Shown here in pieces: positions 1 to 7,554 of a stretch of DNA of 7,555 bases (its first letter is position 1; every line of letters begins with the position of its first letter). Location: the NCBI GenBank assembly GCA_946480845.1, contig CAMLLJ010000135.1:1-7555 (forward strand). Direction: 5' to 3'. The DNA is from an uncultured Gemmatimonadota bacterium. Its GTDB lineage: Bacteria; Gemmatimonadota; Gemmatimonadetes; Gemmatimonadales; GWC2-71-9. The notes under the pieces are model-generated. The model was not told the origin of the DNA, ran no database searches, and worked only from the letters and a program-made list of their open reading frames with translations. The position numbers and the translations under genes are program-made.

Positions 1-38
1 ACGTCCCGGACCGCCTGGTCAACCTCGTTGTTGGATAA
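1..38 (+). CDS. Possible 3' end of an upstream gene (partial)
   Basis: Reading from base 3, codons encode VPDRLVNLVVG followed by TAA at 36-38. The first eight codons all end in G or C, matching the codon use of the confirmed genes here, and another short frame would hit a stop less neatly. Only eleven residues are visible, so no family can be named. If real, the gene runs in the same direction as hmgA and ends 161 bases before it, with the large inverted repeat lying in the gap. Confidence 0.4.
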   Translation, partial: VPDRLVNLVVG

Positions 39-53
39 TGAATTGTTCTTGTT

Positions 54-173
54 CGAGCGCGGAGACGCGGAGACGCGGAGAGCGGAGAACAGCAACAGCA
101 ACTGATGGTGAACAGCACACCCACAAAGTTCCTGCTGTTCTCCGTTCTCCGCGTCTCCGCGTCTCCGCGCCCG
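54..173. repeat. Long intergenic inverted repeat built of GCGGAGAC units
   Basis: The left arm 54-94 and the right arm 133-173 are 41 nt each and are reverse complements at 39 of 41 positions by my alignment; the loop is 95-132. The arms are internally repetitive. On the left, GCGGAGAC occurs at 59-66 and 67-74, GCGGAGA at 75-81 and GCGGAGAA at 82-89, followed by two CAGCAA-like units. The element carries no protein gene, and open frames across it are low-complexity. In RNA it would form a very stable stem just before the hmgA ribosome binding site. It is not followed by a T-tract in either direction, so it does not look like an ordinary terminator. It resembles a dispersed REP/MITE-like palindrome; that class is an inference. 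Confidence 0.85.
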
Positions 174-190
174 AAAAATAGAAAAAACAC

Positions 191-194
191 GGAG
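191..194 (+). promoter_or_regulatory. Shine-Dalgarno GGAG for hmgA
   Basis: GGAG lies five bases before the ATG at 200, preceded by an A-rich stretch (174-188) that should be unstructured. Together they fix the hmgA start just downstream of the large inverted repeat. Confidence 0.65.
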
Positions 195-199
195 CCAAC

Positions 200-1393
200 A
201 TGCCGTTCTACAAGACGCTGGGCGAGATTCCACGGAAACGGCACATCGCCTTCCGGAAGCCGGGCGGCGGGATCTATGCGGAACAGCTCGTCGGGCACGA
301 GGGGTTCACCGGGACCTCGGCGCTGCTCTATCACGTGCACCCGCCCACCACGGTGAAGGCGGTGCGACGGCTCAAGGAGCTCAAGTGGGAGGCCGATCCG
401 GACGCGACGCTCCGGCACCGCCACTTCCGCACGGCCCAGGCCCGGAAGGGCGGGAGCCCGACGCTCGACCGCATCCCGCTCCTCTTCAATGCCGACATCG
501 GGATGCTCTACGTCGAGCCCGATGAGAACGATGCGCACTTCTACCGGAACGCCCAGGCCGACGAGTGCGTCTACGTGGCCAAGGGGAGCGGCGTGGTCGA
601 GACGCAGTTCGGCGACCTCCCCTTCCGCGAGGGCGACTACCTCATCCTCCATCGCGGGATCATGCACCGCTACCGCTTCGACCTCGGGGCAGAGGCGCCC
701 AAGCTGCTGATCTTCGAGAGCCGCGGCCACATCCGCTGGCCCAAGCGCTACCGCAACGAGTTCGGGCAGCTCATCGAGGGCGCCCCCTATTCCGAGCGGG
801 ACATCCGGAGCCCGGTCGAGCTGCGCACCCACGACGAGATGGGCGACTTCCCCATCCTGGTGAAGCAGTACGACGGCATCAACGAGATCATGCTCGATCA
901 CCATCCGTTCGACGTCGTTGGGTGGGACGGGTACTTCTATCCTTGGGCGTTCAACATCCACGACTTCGAGCCGATCGTGGGCCGGGTGCACCAGCCGCCG
1001 CCGGTGCACCAGACCTTCCAGGGCGACGGCTTCGTGATCTGCAGCTTCTGCCCGCGGCCCTACGACTTCGATCCCGAGGCGGTGCCGGCCCCGTACAACC
1101 ACAGCAACGTGGACTCCGACGAGGTGCTCTACTACGCCTCGAGCGAGTTCATGAGCCGCAAGGGGATCGAGTTCGGGAGCATCACCCACCATCCGGACGG
1201 GATCCCGCATGGCCCGCATCCGGGGCGCGCCGAGGCGAGCATCGGCGCCAAGCACACCGACGAGCTGGCGGTGATGATGGACAGCTTCCGGCCGCTGCAC
1301 GTGGCCAAGCAGGCGCTGGCGATCGAGGACCCCGCGTACCACCGGAGCTGGCTCGACGCCCAGCACGCGCAGTTCAATCCGCCGACGTCGTGA
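200..1393 (+). CDS. hmgA: Homogentisate 1,2-dioxygenase (short bacterial type)
   Basis: A 397-residue cytosolic non-haem Fe(II) dioxygenase that opens the ring of homogentisate to maleylacetoacetate in tyrosine/phenylalanine catabolism. It starts MPFYKTLGEIPRKRHIAF and contains HVHPPT near residue 47, an N-terminal cupin-like half (H113 to E122, H151, H156) and a C-terminal cupin with the metal-site signature. That signature is YNHSNVDSDEV (H301, then D307/E308) followed by HHPDGIPHGPHPG (H330, H331, H337, H340), then ELAVMMDSFRPL. By family knowledge the iron ligands are His, Glu and His; H301, E308 and H337 are the likely equivalents. It is shorter than the roughly 430-445 residues of the well-studied human and Pseudomonas enzymes. 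The start is supported by GGAG at 191-194. Its stop lies inside a palindrome shared with the convergent lipoprotein gene. The acetoacetyl-CoA synthetase nearby could use the acetoacetate this pathway releases. A distant paralogue acting on a related catechol is less likely. Confidence 0.9.
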   Translation: MPFYKTLGEIPRKRHIAFRKPGGGIYAEQLVGHEGFTGTSALLYHVHPPTTVKAVRRLKELKWEADPDATLRHRHFRTAQARKGGSPTLDRIPLLFNADIGMLYVEPDENDAHFYRNAQADECVYVAKGSGVVETQFGDLPFREGDYLILHRGIMHRYRFDLGAEAPKLLIFESRGHIRWPKRYRNEFGQLIEGAPYSERDIRSPVELRTHDEMGDFPILVKQYDGINEIMLDHHPFDVVGWDGYFYPWAFNIHDFEPIVGRVHQPPPVHQTFQGDGFVICSFCPRPYDFDPEAVPAPYNHSNVDSDEVLYYASSEFMSRKGIEFGSITHHPDGIPHGPHPGRAEASIGAKHTDELAVMMDSFRPLHVAKQALAIEDPAYHRSWLDAQHAQFNPPTS

Positions 1394-1405
1394 CCGCGGC
1401 GGTCA
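1391..1405. terminator. Palindrome joining two convergent stop codons
   Basis: This 15-nt sequence is TGACCGC-G-GCGGTCA with perfect 7-nt arms. Its first three bases are the TGA of hmgA and its last three are the reversed TGA of the lipoprotein gene. It could form a small hairpin for transcripts from either side, but there is no T-tract, so intrinsic termination is uncertain. Confidence 0.45.
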
Positions 1406-1897
1406 GGGTGTGGGGTTGGTGATGAAGACGTGGGTCCAGTGCGTGCCTTCGAGCCCGACTCCGTGGTGGGTGAATCCGCAGTTCTCCAGGTTGGCGCGGT
1501 GCCCCGGGCTGCCCAGCCACCCGGCGAGCACCGCCGCCGCCGTGGGGTAGCCCCAGGCGATGTTCTCTCCCGCTCCACCGCTCCATTCGACGCCCGCTTC
1601 GCGCAGCCGGTCGAACGGCGACTCGCCGTCGGGATTCTGATGCGCGAAGAAATCCCGCTCGACCATGTCCTCGCTGTGCGCCTGCGCCACCGCCGCCGTG
1701 CCCTCGTGCCAGACCAGCGGGCCGCAGCCGGCGCCCTCGCGATGTGCATTCGCCAGGGCGACGAATTCGCGAACTGCGGGATCGGCGGAGCCCGGGGCCT
1801 CGGGGCCTGGGCCGGCCGAATCGCAGGCCAGAAGGGCCAGTGCCACGCTGAGCAGGCGGAGTCGCAGCAGCATGCTCGTGGACGTCGCAGGGGCCAT
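1403..1897 (-). CDS. CAP/SCP-domain lipoprotein (YkwD-like)
   Basis: A 164-residue exported protein of the CAP (SCP/PR-1) superfamily. An n-region MLLRLR and a hydrophobic core lead to the lipobox LLAC (C25), predicting lipidation and membrane anchoring. The CAP domain (about 40-160) shows HREGAGCGPL, AHSEDMVERDFFAH (H74, E76, H86), GENIAWG (E111) and SPGHRANL (H133). C58 and C140 could form a disulfide. Bacterial CAP proteins are widespread and mostly of unknown function, so no substrate is proposed. The start is uncertain. The ATG at 1897 has no clear ribosome binding site, and the ATG at 1873 (Met9) gives a more standard signal peptide of 16 residues before the cysteine. The gene converges on hmgA with 9 bases between stops and diverges from the synthetase gene. 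It interrupts an otherwise plausible catabolic pair and has no evident functional tie to either. Confidence 0.88.
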   Translation of the reverse strand: MAPATSTSMLLRLRLLSVALALLACDSAGPGPEAPGSADPAVREFVALANAHREGAGCGPLVWHEGTAAVAQAHSEDMVERDFFAHQNPDGESPFDRLREAGVEWSGGAGENIAWGYPTAAAVLAGWLGSPGHRANLENCGFTHHGVGLEGTHWTHVFITNPTP

Positions 1898-1917
1898 GCC
1901 ATGGGCCGGGCCCCGGC
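1898..1917. promoter_or_regulatory. 20-nt divergent gap with a GC-rich dyad
   Basis: The gap between the two divergent starts contains GCCGGG-C-CCCGGC (1905-1917), a perfect 6-nt dyad. It is too small to hold two complete promoters, so promoters for both genes must overlap coding sequence, or the lipoprotein starts at 1873. No -10/-35 pair was recognised here, and the dyad may simply reflect high GC. Confidence 0.3.
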
Positions 1918-3905
<1,988 letters not shown>

Positions 3906-3909
<4 letters not shown>

Positions 3910-5024
3910 ACCGCCCCCTCGCCCTGCTCCTGCTCGCCCTCGCGCTTCCGCTTCCCGCCCACGCCCAGCAGCGGGCCCGCGCCCGCGACCTCGGCGTCCG
4001 GCCCGGACGGCTCGAGCCGGGGCCGCGCAACGCCATCACCGACGTCGCGGGCGTTCGGGTCGGCCACGCGACGGTGATCGAGGGGGACTCGGTCCGCACC
4101 GGCGTCACCGCCGTCCTGCCGCACGACGGCAACGCCTTCCTCTCGCGCGTCCCCGCCGCGGTCCACGTCGGCAACGGGTTCGGCAAGCTGCTCGGCTCGA
4201 CCCAGGCCAACGAGCTGGGCGAGCTGGAGACGCCGATCCTGCTCACCTGCACGCTCTGTGTCTGGCGGGCGGCCGACGCGCTGGTCGGCTGGATGCTGGA
4301 GCAGCCGGGCATGGAGCGGGTGCGGTCCATCAACCCGCTCGTCGCCGAAACCAACGACGGCGGACTCAATGCGATCCGCTCGCGCCCGATTACGCCGGCG
4401 CATGTGCGCGCGGCGCTCGCCGCCGCCGATACGGGCGCGGTGGAGGAGGGCAGCGTGGGGGCGGGAACGGGGACCGTGGCGTTCGGATGGAAGGGCGGGA
4501 TCGGCACGTCGTCGCGCCGGACGTCCACCGGGCAGACGGTGGGCGTGCTGGTGCAGACCAACTTCGGCGGCTCGCTGCAGGTGGAGGGCGTTCCCTTCTG
4601 GCGCGAGCTTCCGTCGGGGGGTGAGCGCCGAGGCGCCGCGCGCGGCGACGGGTCGATCATCATCGTCGTCGCCACCGACGCGCCGGTCTCCGACCGCAAC
4701 CTGCACCGGCTGGCCTCGCGCGCGATGCTCGGCCTGGCGCGGACCGGCTCCTCGGCGTCGAACGGCTCGGGCGACTACGTGATCGCGTTCTCGACGGCGA
4801 GCGAGGTGCGGCGGGACCCGCGCACGGCCACGCTCCAGACCTCGGAACTGTCGAACGACGAGATGGGGCGGCTCTTCGAGGCGGTGGTGGAGGCCACCGA
4901 GGAAGCGATCTACAACTCCATCTTCATGGCCACCACGGTGGAGAGCCGGGGCGGGCGGGTCGAGGCGATTCCCCTCGACGCCGCGCGCCAGCTCCTCGAC
5001 CGCTATCGCGGCGGCGCCCGCTAG
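3906..5024 (+). CDS. Secreted P1/DmpA-family aminopeptidase (S58)
   Basis: A 372-residue precursor of the DmpA/BapA family of self-processing N-terminal nucleophile aminopeptidases, which release N-terminal D-, L- or beta-amino acids. A signal peptide (MNRPLALLLLALALPLPAHA, cleavage near residue 20) predicts export. Family motifs are RNAITDVAGVRVGHAT (about 40-55), NGFGKLLG, ETNDGGLN, EEGSVGAGTGT and QTNFGG (N219). DGSIIIVVATDAP places Gly249-Ser250 at the expected autocleavage site, giving a large alpha and a small beta chain with Ser250 as nucleophile. In DmpA itself the cut is also reported at Gly249-Ser250; the identical number is partly chance, since this precursor has a signal peptide. 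The ATG overlaps the synthetase stop (ATGA), implying cotranscription. There is no obvious metabolic link to acetoacetate. The stop lies one base from the end of the convergent DUF937 gene. The substrate cannot be read from the sequence. Confidence 0.9.
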
Positions 5025-5025
5025 T

Positions 5026-5619
5026 TCAGCGCCGCCCGCCGAACATCCCGCCGAGCATCCCGCCCAGATCGTCCACGACCGAGCCGTCCTTGTCGCGGTC
5101 GAGCAGCCCGCCCAGGGCCCCCATCAGGCCGGGGGCCTGGCGCTGGATCTGGTCGCGCTCGCCGCCCAGCACGTTGGCCAGCCCGCCGGCATCGAGCCCC
5201 TGCTGCCGCTTGACCTTGCCCAGGGCGGCCATGACCAGCGGGGCGAGCAGCGGAAGGAGCTGCGCCATCTGCGCGGCGCCAAGCCCGGTGCCCTTGCCGA
5301 GGCTCTGCTCGACGGTGCCGCGCCGGTCGCCCAGCACGTGCTTGAGGATCCCGGCGCCGTCCGCGGCACGGCCCTGCGGCGCATTCAGGTAGCCGGAGAG
5401 GTTGTCGAGCAGGCCGCCGTCGTGGTCCTCGTCGAGCGCACGGGCAAGGCCCGAGGCGCGCTCGGGGTCGGCGGTGTTCCTCGCCATCGCGGCCATGAGC
5501 ATGGGGAGTGCCGCGCCGATCGCCTGGCTGGTCTGGCCGGGGTCCGCTCCGATGCGCTGCCCGATCTGCTGCACCGTGCGCTGGTCGAGCTGCTGCTGGA
5601 TCATGTCGATGACTGACAT
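5026..5619 (-). CDS. DUF937 protein with two DxDxDG loops
   Basis: A 197-residue protein matching the DUF937 family (no assigned function). The N-terminal segment has the typical run ADPGQTSQAIGAALPMLMAA followed by MARNTADPE (about 25-53). A second, Leu/Ala/Gly-rich half (about 85-170) looks like a degenerate repeat of the first. Each half ends in an acidic loop: D63-x-D65-x-D67-G with D72, and D174-x-D176-x-D178-G with D183. These resemble EF-hand or dockerin calcium loops. The tail GGMLGGMFGGRR is glycine-rich. No signal peptide or clear membrane helix is present, so it is probably cytoplasmic. AGGA (complement of 5629-5632) lies nine bases before the ATG. It converges on the aminopeptidase with a one-base gap and diverges from the transporter gene. 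No function is proposed. Confidence 0.85.
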   Translation of the reverse strand: MSVIDMIQQQLDQRTVQQIGQRIGADPGQTSQAIGAALPMLMAAMARNTADPERASGLARALDEDHDGGLLDNLSGYLNAPQGRAADGAGILKHVLGDRRGTVEQSLGKGTGLGAAQMAQLLPLLAPLVMAALGKVKRQQGLDAGGLANVLGGERDQIQRQAPGLMGALGGLLDRDKDGSVVDDLGGMLGGMFGGRR

Positions 5620-5628
5620 CTGGATTCG

Positions 5629-5632
5629 TCCT
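5629..5632 (-). promoter_or_regulatory. Shine-Dalgarno AGGA for the DUF937 gene
   Basis: On the minus strand AGGA is followed by nine bases and then the ATG at 5619. This supports the chosen start. Confidence 0.5.
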
Positions 5633-5646
5633 GGCTGGGGGTATCG

Positions 5647-5659
5647 ATTCCGGCGGAAT
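5647..5659. promoter_or_regulatory. Perfect dyad in the DUF937 leader
   Basis: ATTCCG-G-CGGAAT is a 13-nt perfect palindrome lying between the DUF937 start and a TANNNT-type -10 candidate on the minus strand (TAGATT, complement of 5665-5670). No matching -35 was found. It would lie at the start of the DUF937 transcript and could be an operator or a small hairpin. Confidence 0.35.
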
Positions 5660-5687
5660 GGCAGAATCTATCCCGGCCCGTGCGTTC

Positions 5688-5716
5688 ATGACGTGTCGGG
5701 CGACACACATTAGCTT
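5688..5716 (+). promoter_or_regulatory. Candidate promoter of the EamA transporter, possibly leaderless
   Basis: ATGACG (5688-5693, four of six matches to TTGACA) is followed after exactly 17 nt by TAGCTT (5711-5716, a TANNNT -10). A start point about seven bases downstream falls on the A of the ATG at 5723. There is no Shine-Dalgarno before that ATG, which agrees with a leaderless transcript. The spacer contains the dyad GTGTCG-GG-CGACAC (5693-5706). Assigned by eye only. Confidence 0.42.
5693..5706. promoter_or_regulatory. Operator-like dyad in the promoter spacer
   Basis: GTGTCG-GG-CGACAC has perfect 6-nt arms with a two-base centre. It sits between the -35 and -10 candidates of the transporter promoter, a common position for a repressor site. 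No regulator gene lies next to it in the window. Confidence 0.35.
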
Positions 5717-5722
5717 CTCCGC

Positions 5723-6619
5723 ATGACCGACACCGCCGGCCGGGCCGCGCGCCATCGCCTGCTTCAGGACGGCCGGCTCCAGCTTGTGCTCGCTGCCGCC
5801 CTGTTCTCCACGGGCGGCGCCATCATCAAGTCCACCACGCTCACCGGCTGGCAGGTGGCCTCGTTCCGCTCAGGGATCGCGGCGCTCACCCTCCTGGCGC
5901 TGCTGCCGGCGGCCCGCCGGGGGTGGACCTGGCGCACGCTGGTGGTGGCGGTCGCGTACGCCCTGACGCTGGTGCTCTTCGTGGTCGCCAACAAGCTCAC
6001 CACGTCGGCCAACACGATCTTCCTGCAGTCCACCTCGCCGCTCTACATCCTGGCGCTGAGCCCGCTGCTTCTCCGCGAGGCGGTGCGGCCGCGAGACGTC
6101 GGGTTCATGCTCGCCGTGGCCGCCGGTCTTGCGCTCTTCTTCGTGCACCGCGAAGCACCTGTCACCACGGCGCCCGATCCGGTGCGGGGCAACATCCTGG
6201 CCGCGGTCAGCGGTCTCACGTGGGCGCTCACCGTGATGGGCATGCGCTGGCTCGGGAGCGACGAGCGGCGCGGCTCCAGCATCGCGGCGATGGTTGCGGG
6301 GAACGGGGTCGTCTTCCTCGCCTGCCTTCCGCTGGCGCTGCCGGTCGTCTCGGCGACGGCTTTCGACTGGGGCGCCATCGTCTTCCTCGGCACCGTGCAG
6401 ATCGGGTTCGCGTACATGCTGCTGGCCAGCGGCATCCGCCAGGTCACCGCGCTCGAGGCATCGCTGCTGCTGCTGGTGGAGCCGGCGCTCAACCCGATCT
6501 GGTCGTGGATGGTGCATGGGGAGTCACCCAGCGCGTGGGCGCTGGCCGGCGCCGTCATCATCTTCGGCGCGACGACGCTCCGCACCTGGTATGAGACGCG
6601 CGCGGCCGTCGCCTCGTGA
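5723..6619 (+). CDS. EamA/DMT-superfamily transporter
   Basis: A 298-residue inner-membrane protein with two EamA repeats and about ten membrane segments, near residues 18-36, 42-62, 72-90, 94-114, 125-141, 154-174, 185-209, 215-235, 240-262 and 270-288. Characteristic features are TSANTIFLQSTSPLYI at the end of the first half. In the second half ALEASLLLLVEPALNPIW is followed by the terminal HGE. Family members export or import amino acids and other small metabolites; the substrate cannot be read from sequence. The ATG at 5723 has no Shine-Dalgarno but suits a leaderless start from the promoter just upstream. The class IV aminotransferase gene begins 19 bases after the stop, so the two probably form an operon. 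Length and architecture are normal. Confidence 0.92.
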   Translation: MTDTAGRAARHRLLQDGRLQLVLAAALFSTGGAIIKSTTLTGWQVASFRSGIAALTLLALLPAARRGWTWRTLVVAVAYALTLVLFVVANKLTTSANTIFLQSTSPLYILALSPLLLREAVRPRDVGFMLAVAAGLALFFVHREAPVTTAPDPVRGNILAAVSGLTWALTVMGMRWLGSDERRGSSIAAMVAGNGVVFLACLPLALPVVSATAFDWGAIVFLGTVQIGFAYMLLASGIRQVTALEASLLLLVEPALNPIWSWMVHGESPSAWALAGAVIIFGATTLRTWYETRAAVAS

Positions 6620-6638
6620 GTGACGTGGTCCGGCGCTC

Positions 6639-7268
6639 GTGACCGGGCTGATCGAGACCGTCCGGGTCCGCGCGGGGGCGGCGTCGCTCTGGCCGCTGCA
6701 CCGGGCTCGGCTCTCGGCGTCGGCGGCGGCGCTGGGCCTCGATGCGGCTGGTGCTGAGGTGCCGCGGGGCGGGCCGGACCGGATCGTGCGGATCGAGGTC
6801 CGGCGAGCGGGCGTCGGCGTCTCGGAGCGGCCGGTCCCGCCGCCGGCGCCGGTCCGGCTCATCGTGTCGGCCGAGCCGTACCGGCCGTACCCGCACAAGG
6901 TGACTGAACGGGGGCAGTTCGACCGGGCACTCGCCGAGGCGGTCCGCGCGGGCGCGGACGACGCGGTGCTCCTGGCGGAGGGTGGAGTCGTGGCCGAAGC
7001 CGCGCGCTGGGGCATCTACTGGTGGGACGGGGTCCGGCTCTGCGCACCACCCATGGGACTCGGCCTGCTCCGAAGCGTCGCACGGGTCCGGGTAGCCGAA
7101 CTGGCGGGGCCGATCGAGGAGCGGGCGGTCCCCGCGGCGGCGCTCGCGGGGCATTCGCTCTTCGCCGCGAACGCAGCGCGGGGGATCGTGGAAGTCGTGA
7201 CGTGGAATGGGCATGCATCGCCTCGCGATGCGCGCACGAGCGCGCTCGCCGAGCGATTCTGGCCTTGA
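6639..7268 (+). CDS. Compact class IV PLP aminotransferase/lyase (PabC-like)
   Basis: A 209-residue fold-type IV PLP enzyme of the branched-chain aminotransferase / aminodeoxychorismate lyase group. It begins with ETVRVRAG, then PLHRARLSASAAALGL (about 19-34). The PLP lysine is in PYPHKVTERGQFDRAL (K87), and GGVVAEAARWGIYWWDG carries E120, followed by APPMGLGLLRSVAR. Both catalytic residues are present, so it is probably active. It is much shorter than free-standing PabC or BCAT proteins (about 270-300) and close in size to the C-terminal domain of fused PabB-PabC proteins, suggesting an aminodeoxychorismate lyase role in folate synthesis; a D-amino acid or branched-chain transaminase remains possible. 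The start is GTG at 6639 with no strong Shine-Dalgarno; three upstream GTGs are out of frame. It likely forms an operon with the EamA gene. The TGA lies within the -35 box of the tRNA-His promoter. Confidence 0.85.
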   Translation: MTGLIETVRVRAGAASLWPLHRARLSASAAALGLDAAGAEVPRGGPDRIVRIEVRRAGVGVSERPVPPPAPVRLIVSAEPYRPYPHKVTERGQFDRALAEAVRAGADDAVLLAEGGVVAEAARWGIYWWDGVRLCAPPMGLGLLRSVARVRVAELAGPIEERAVPAAALAGHSLFAANAARGIVEVVTWNGHASPRDARTSALAERFWP

Positions 7269-7294
7269 CCCAGGGCCTCCCGGGCGGCTATTTT
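7265..7294 (+). promoter_or_regulatory. Sigma70-type promoter for tRNA-His
   Basis: TTGACC (7265-7270) and TATTTT (7289-7294) are separated by 18 nt, the best match to a housekeeping promoter in this window. Transcription would start near 7301, giving a leader of about 37 nt before the tRNA. The -35 box contains the stop codon of the aminotransferase gene (7266-7268). Confidence 0.65.
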
Positions 7295-7337
7295 GCCCCG
7301 CTCGACAGGCGGCGGCCCACTGTGCGCTGACGTTCGT

Positions 7338-7412
7338 GGTGGCTGTAGCTCAGTTGGTTAGAGCGCCTGACTGTGGCTCAGGAGGTCGGGGGTTCAATTC
7401 CCCTCAGCCACC
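7338..7412 (+). tRNA. tRNA-His (anticodon GTG)
   Basis: A full cloverleaf can be drawn. Acceptor GTGGCTG (7339-7345) pairs with CAGCCAC (7405-7411). The D stem GCTC/GAGC is 7348-7351 and 7361-7364. The anticodon stem CCTGA/TCAGG encloses loop CTGTGGC with anticodon GTG at 7373-7375. The T stem is 7388-7392 with 7400-7404, around loop TTCAATT. G at 7338 supplies the histidine-specific G-1, opposite discriminator C at 7412. The 3' CCA is not encoded and must be added by CCA-adding enzyme. Confidence 0.97.
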
Positions 7413-7414
7413 CT

Positions 7415-7445
7415 CCGCGGCAGCCTCTCCGGTGCCGCGGCTTTT
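7415..7445 (+). terminator. Intrinsic terminator after tRNA-His
   Basis: CCGCGGCA (7415-7422) pairs perfectly with TGCCGCGG (7433-7440) around a 10-nt loop, followed by C and then TTTT (7442-7445). The stem begins two bases after the tRNA discriminator. The T-run is short, so termination may be partial. Confidence 0.72.
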
Positions 7446-7481
7446 GCTGGGGGGACGGGCGCTCGGCCGGAGGCGGTGCAT

Positions 7482-7554
7482 AGGTCCGTAGCTCAATCGG
7501 TAGAGCACCGGTCTCCAAAACCGGGGGTTGCAGGTTCGAGTCCTGCCGGGCCTG
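7482..7554 (+). tRNA. tRNA-Trp (anticodon CCA)
   Basis: Acceptor AGGTCCG (7482-7488) pairs with CGGGCCT (7547-7553), with one G-U pair. The D stem GCTC/GAGC is 7491-7494 and 7503-7506. The anticodon stem CCGGT/ACCGG encloses loop CTCCAAA with anticodon CCA at 7515-7517. The T stem GCAGG/CCTGC surrounds TTCGAGT, and the discriminator is G at 7554. The gene is complete but the window ends one base later, so a genomic CCA tail cannot be judged. No clear promoter lies in 7441-7481; it may be reached by read-through from the tRNA-His promoter. Confidence 0.97.

Noticed and set aside
34..39. GATAAT as a -10 box for hmgA
   Set aside because: No -35 at a proper distance and no extended -10 spacing. 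It overlaps the possible stop codon of the upstream gene, so it is not listed as a promoter.
54..173. CRISPR array or intrinsic terminator reading of the repeat region
   Set aside because: The repeats are short tandem units with no unique spacers, and neither strand has a T-tract after the stem.
19..356. Small open frames on both strands across the inverted repeat and the hmgA start
   Set aside because: Translations are low-complexity products of the repeat or out of frame with hmgA, with no supporting ribosome binding site.
5021..5755. Longer minus-strand frame over the DUF937 gene (244 codons)
   Set aside because: Arg/Ala/Pro-rich shadow in a different frame; the DUF937 frame has a family match, a Shine-Dalgarno and a sensible start.
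7207..7491. Open frame spanning both ends of tRNA-His
   Set aside because: It reads through a tRNA and a terminator hairpin and has no domain; chance frame.
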